Below, in pieces: positions 63,097 to 64,000 of a stretch of 64,000 nucleotides of DNA. A program made the translations under genes and the position numbers. The first letter of the stretch is position 1, and each line of letters begins with the position of its first letter. The notes under the pieces are model-generated. The model saw only the letters and a list, made by a program, of their open reading frames with translations. It was not told where the DNA came from and ran no database searches. This stretch comes from SHZL01 sp031362985 (lineage in GTDB: Bacteria; Pseudomonadota; Gammaproteobacteria; Xanthomonadales; SZUA-36), in assembly GCA_031362985.1 (NCBI GenBank), contig JANLTO010000160.1, positions 1-64,000 of the forward strand. Direction: 5' to 3'.

Positions 63097-63357
63097 CTAC
63101 TGAGCCCGTTTCACAATTTCCACTACGCGCCAGGCCTTGGTCTTGGACATGGGCCTGCATTGTTCAATTCTTACCAGATCGCCTTCCGCACAACTATTCT
63201 CTTCGTCGTGGGCGTGAACCTTGGACGAGCGTTTTATGTATTTGCCATACAACTCGTGCTTGATTTGACGTTCCAGCTTTACCGTGACGGTCTTATCGGC
63301 TTTATTGCTGACAACCTGCCCCACCCTGGTGCTTTTGACTGACTCAGTCGTACTCAT
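63097..63357 (-). CDS. rpsQ: 30S ribosomal protein S17
   Basis: An 86-residue primary 16S-binding protein, with RVGQVVSNKADKTVTVKLER, KVHAHDEEN and IEQCRPMSKTKAWRVVEI. Its start overlaps the rpmC stop by four bases. It ends the S10-type gene group in this window. Confidence 0.96.
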   Translation of the reverse strand: MSTTESVKSTRVGQVVSNKADKTVTVKLERQIKHELYGKYIKRSSKVHAHDEENSCAEGDLVRIEQCRPMSKTKAWRVVEIVKRAQ

Positions 63358-63557
63358 GCTGGTTTACCTTCTCTTGATTTCTCATTCAGGACAGTTCGCA
63401 CTCGTGCGATATCCCGACGCACCCGGCGCAAATCATGGGGCGTAACCATCTGGCCACTGCCTTTTTGCATTCTCATGTTGAACTGCTCGTGCAACAGGCC
63501 GGTTAACTGCTGACGGAGTTCTGCCTCGTTCTTGATTCTCATATCTTGCGCGTTCAT
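63354..63557 (-). CDS. rpmC: 50S ribosomal protein L29
   Basis: A 67-residue helical-hairpin protein at the exit tunnel, with RIKNEAELRQQLTGLLHEQF and LRRVRRDIARVRTVLNEK. The ATG at 63557 shares one base with the rplP stop (TGATG); a GTG one codon earlier is also open. It overlaps rpsQ by four bases. Confidence 0.95.
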   Translation of the reverse strand: MNAQDMRIKNEAELRQQLTGLLHEQFNMRMQKGSGQMVTPHDLRRVRRDIARVRTVLNEKSREGKPA

Positions 63558-63970
63558 CACAGCACGGACCTCTTGATAAAGGTGGTCTTGACTGCAAGCT
63601 TCGCTGCCGCAAGCCGAAAGGCCTCTCTGGCGACAATCTCCGTCACACCCTGGATCTCATACATCACTCGTCCTGGCTGAATCGGCGCCACCCAGTATTC
63701 AACGTTGCCTTTGCCTTTACCCATACGAACTTCTACAGGTTTCTTGGTTATCGGCTTATCAGGAAATACCCGGATCCAAAGCTTGCCACCGCGTTTTACA
63801 TGCCTGGTAATAGCACGCCTGGCAGCTTCAATCTGGCGTGCGGTTACGAAGCCTCGCGTGGTTGCCTTTAGACCAAATTCACCGAAACTGACCCGATTTC
63901 CGACCTGGGCAAGACCATGGTTGCGGCCTTTTTGCTGCTTTCTGAATTTTGTGCGCTTTGGTTGCAGCAT
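63557..63970 (-). CDS. rplP: 50S ribosomal protein L16
   Basis: A 137-residue protein, MLQPKRTKFRKQQKGRNHG, with ARQIEAARRAITRHVKRGGK and VRMGKGKGNVEYWVAPIQPG. It organises tRNA binding near the A site. An AGGAG site precedes the ATG. It starts 11 bases after the rpsC stop. Confidence 0.97.
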   Translation of the reverse strand: MLQPKRTKFRKQQKGRNHGLAQVGNRVSFGEFGLKATTRGFVTARQIEAARRAITRHVKRGGKLWIRVFPDKPITKKPVEVRMGKGKGNVEYWVAPIQPGRVMYEIQGVTEIVAREAFRLAAAKLAVKTTFIKRSVL

Positions 63971-63981
63971 TGCTTAATCTC

Positions 63982-64000
63982 CTAACCCGCAACCGCCTGG
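63982..64000 (-). CDS. rpsC: 30S ribosomal protein S3, last codons
   Basis: Only the C-terminal residues QAVAG and a TAG stop lie inside the window. The identity comes mainly from the invariant order rpsC-rplP-rpmC-rpsQ in this class. The stop is 11 bases before the rplP start. Confidence 0.6.

Noticed and set aside
1..64000. CRISPR arrays, tRNA, rRNA, insertion sequences, prophage or integrase genes
   Set aside because: Reading through the gaps I saw no regular repeats, no cloverleaf-like sequences and no transposase or integrase motifs; all gaps are short and flanked by core genes.

Overview
The window is a stretch of ordinary chromosome from a gammaproteobacterium. This rests on protein content and on gene orders typical of that class: rhlB divergent from trxA-rho, secB next to a rhodanese gene and gpmI, GspA/GspB, proteins of the DUF1820 and DUF2909 type, and a complete spc-alpha ribosomal cluster. 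Genus cannot be decided from the sequence alone. The likely lifestyle is aerobic and heterotrophic: there is a caa3-type cytochrome oxidase with its assembly and heme A genes, and catabolism of proline (putA), glycine (gcvP), histidine (hutUHI) and propionate (prpBCD). I see no prophage, insertion sequence, CRISPR array, tRNA or rRNA.

Layout from left to right. 1-611: start of secB and a membrane-anchored rhodanese (minus). 790-5388: operon gpmI, envC-like, ctp-like protease, DJ-1/YajL-like. 5413-12285 (minus): putA, gspA, gspB, a rhomboid protease and a DUF1820 gene. 12608-20659: cytochrome oxidase locus (coxB, coxA, a tiny membrane protein, ctaG, coxC, SURF1, a Sco-like protein, ctaA, ctaB), interrupted only by a DUF2909 gene on the other strand. 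20724-23648: gcvP. 23655-30406 (minus): a fused lysine-pathway enzyme (aspartokinase plus diaminopimelate decarboxylase), rpoH, ftsX, ftsE, rhlB. 30640-32554: trxA and rho. 32618-34066 (minus): prpD. 34256-36095: cytochrome b561 and two YceI-like proteins. 36161-39157 (minus): mdh-prpB-prpC, overlapping genes. 39311-42314: pdxB and typA/bipA. 42403-46875 (minus): an M61 peptidase, a Sel1-repeat protein, class II DAHP synthase, dsbB. 47019-51485: hutUHI. 51680-54078: feoAB. 54169-64000 (minus): rplQ, rpoA, rpsD, rpsK, rpsM, rpmJ, secY, rplO, rpmD, rpsE, rplR, rplF, rpsH, rpsN, rplE, rplX, rplN, rpsQ, rpmC, rplP and the last codons of rpsC.

How the genes work together: PutA feeds electrons to the quinone pool, and the divergently transcribed oxidase locus builds the terminal oxidase with its copper (ctaG, Sco-like) and heme (SURF1, ctaA, ctaB) helpers. 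The methylcitrate-cycle genes are split between an mdh-prpB-prpC operon and a separate prpD. Strong hairpin terminators lie after rho, rpoH and feoB, and weaker hairpins lie in other convergent gaps.

I did not find a convincing novel system. The best leads are: a Sco-like protein that keeps CxxxC but lacks the copper-ligand histidine; a rhomboid protease directly behind gspAB; the b561-YceI-YceI-lipoprotein cassette; the mdh-prpBC overlap; a long rplX-rplE spacer with two hairpins; and a Sel1 gene whose best-placed start codon would be ATC.
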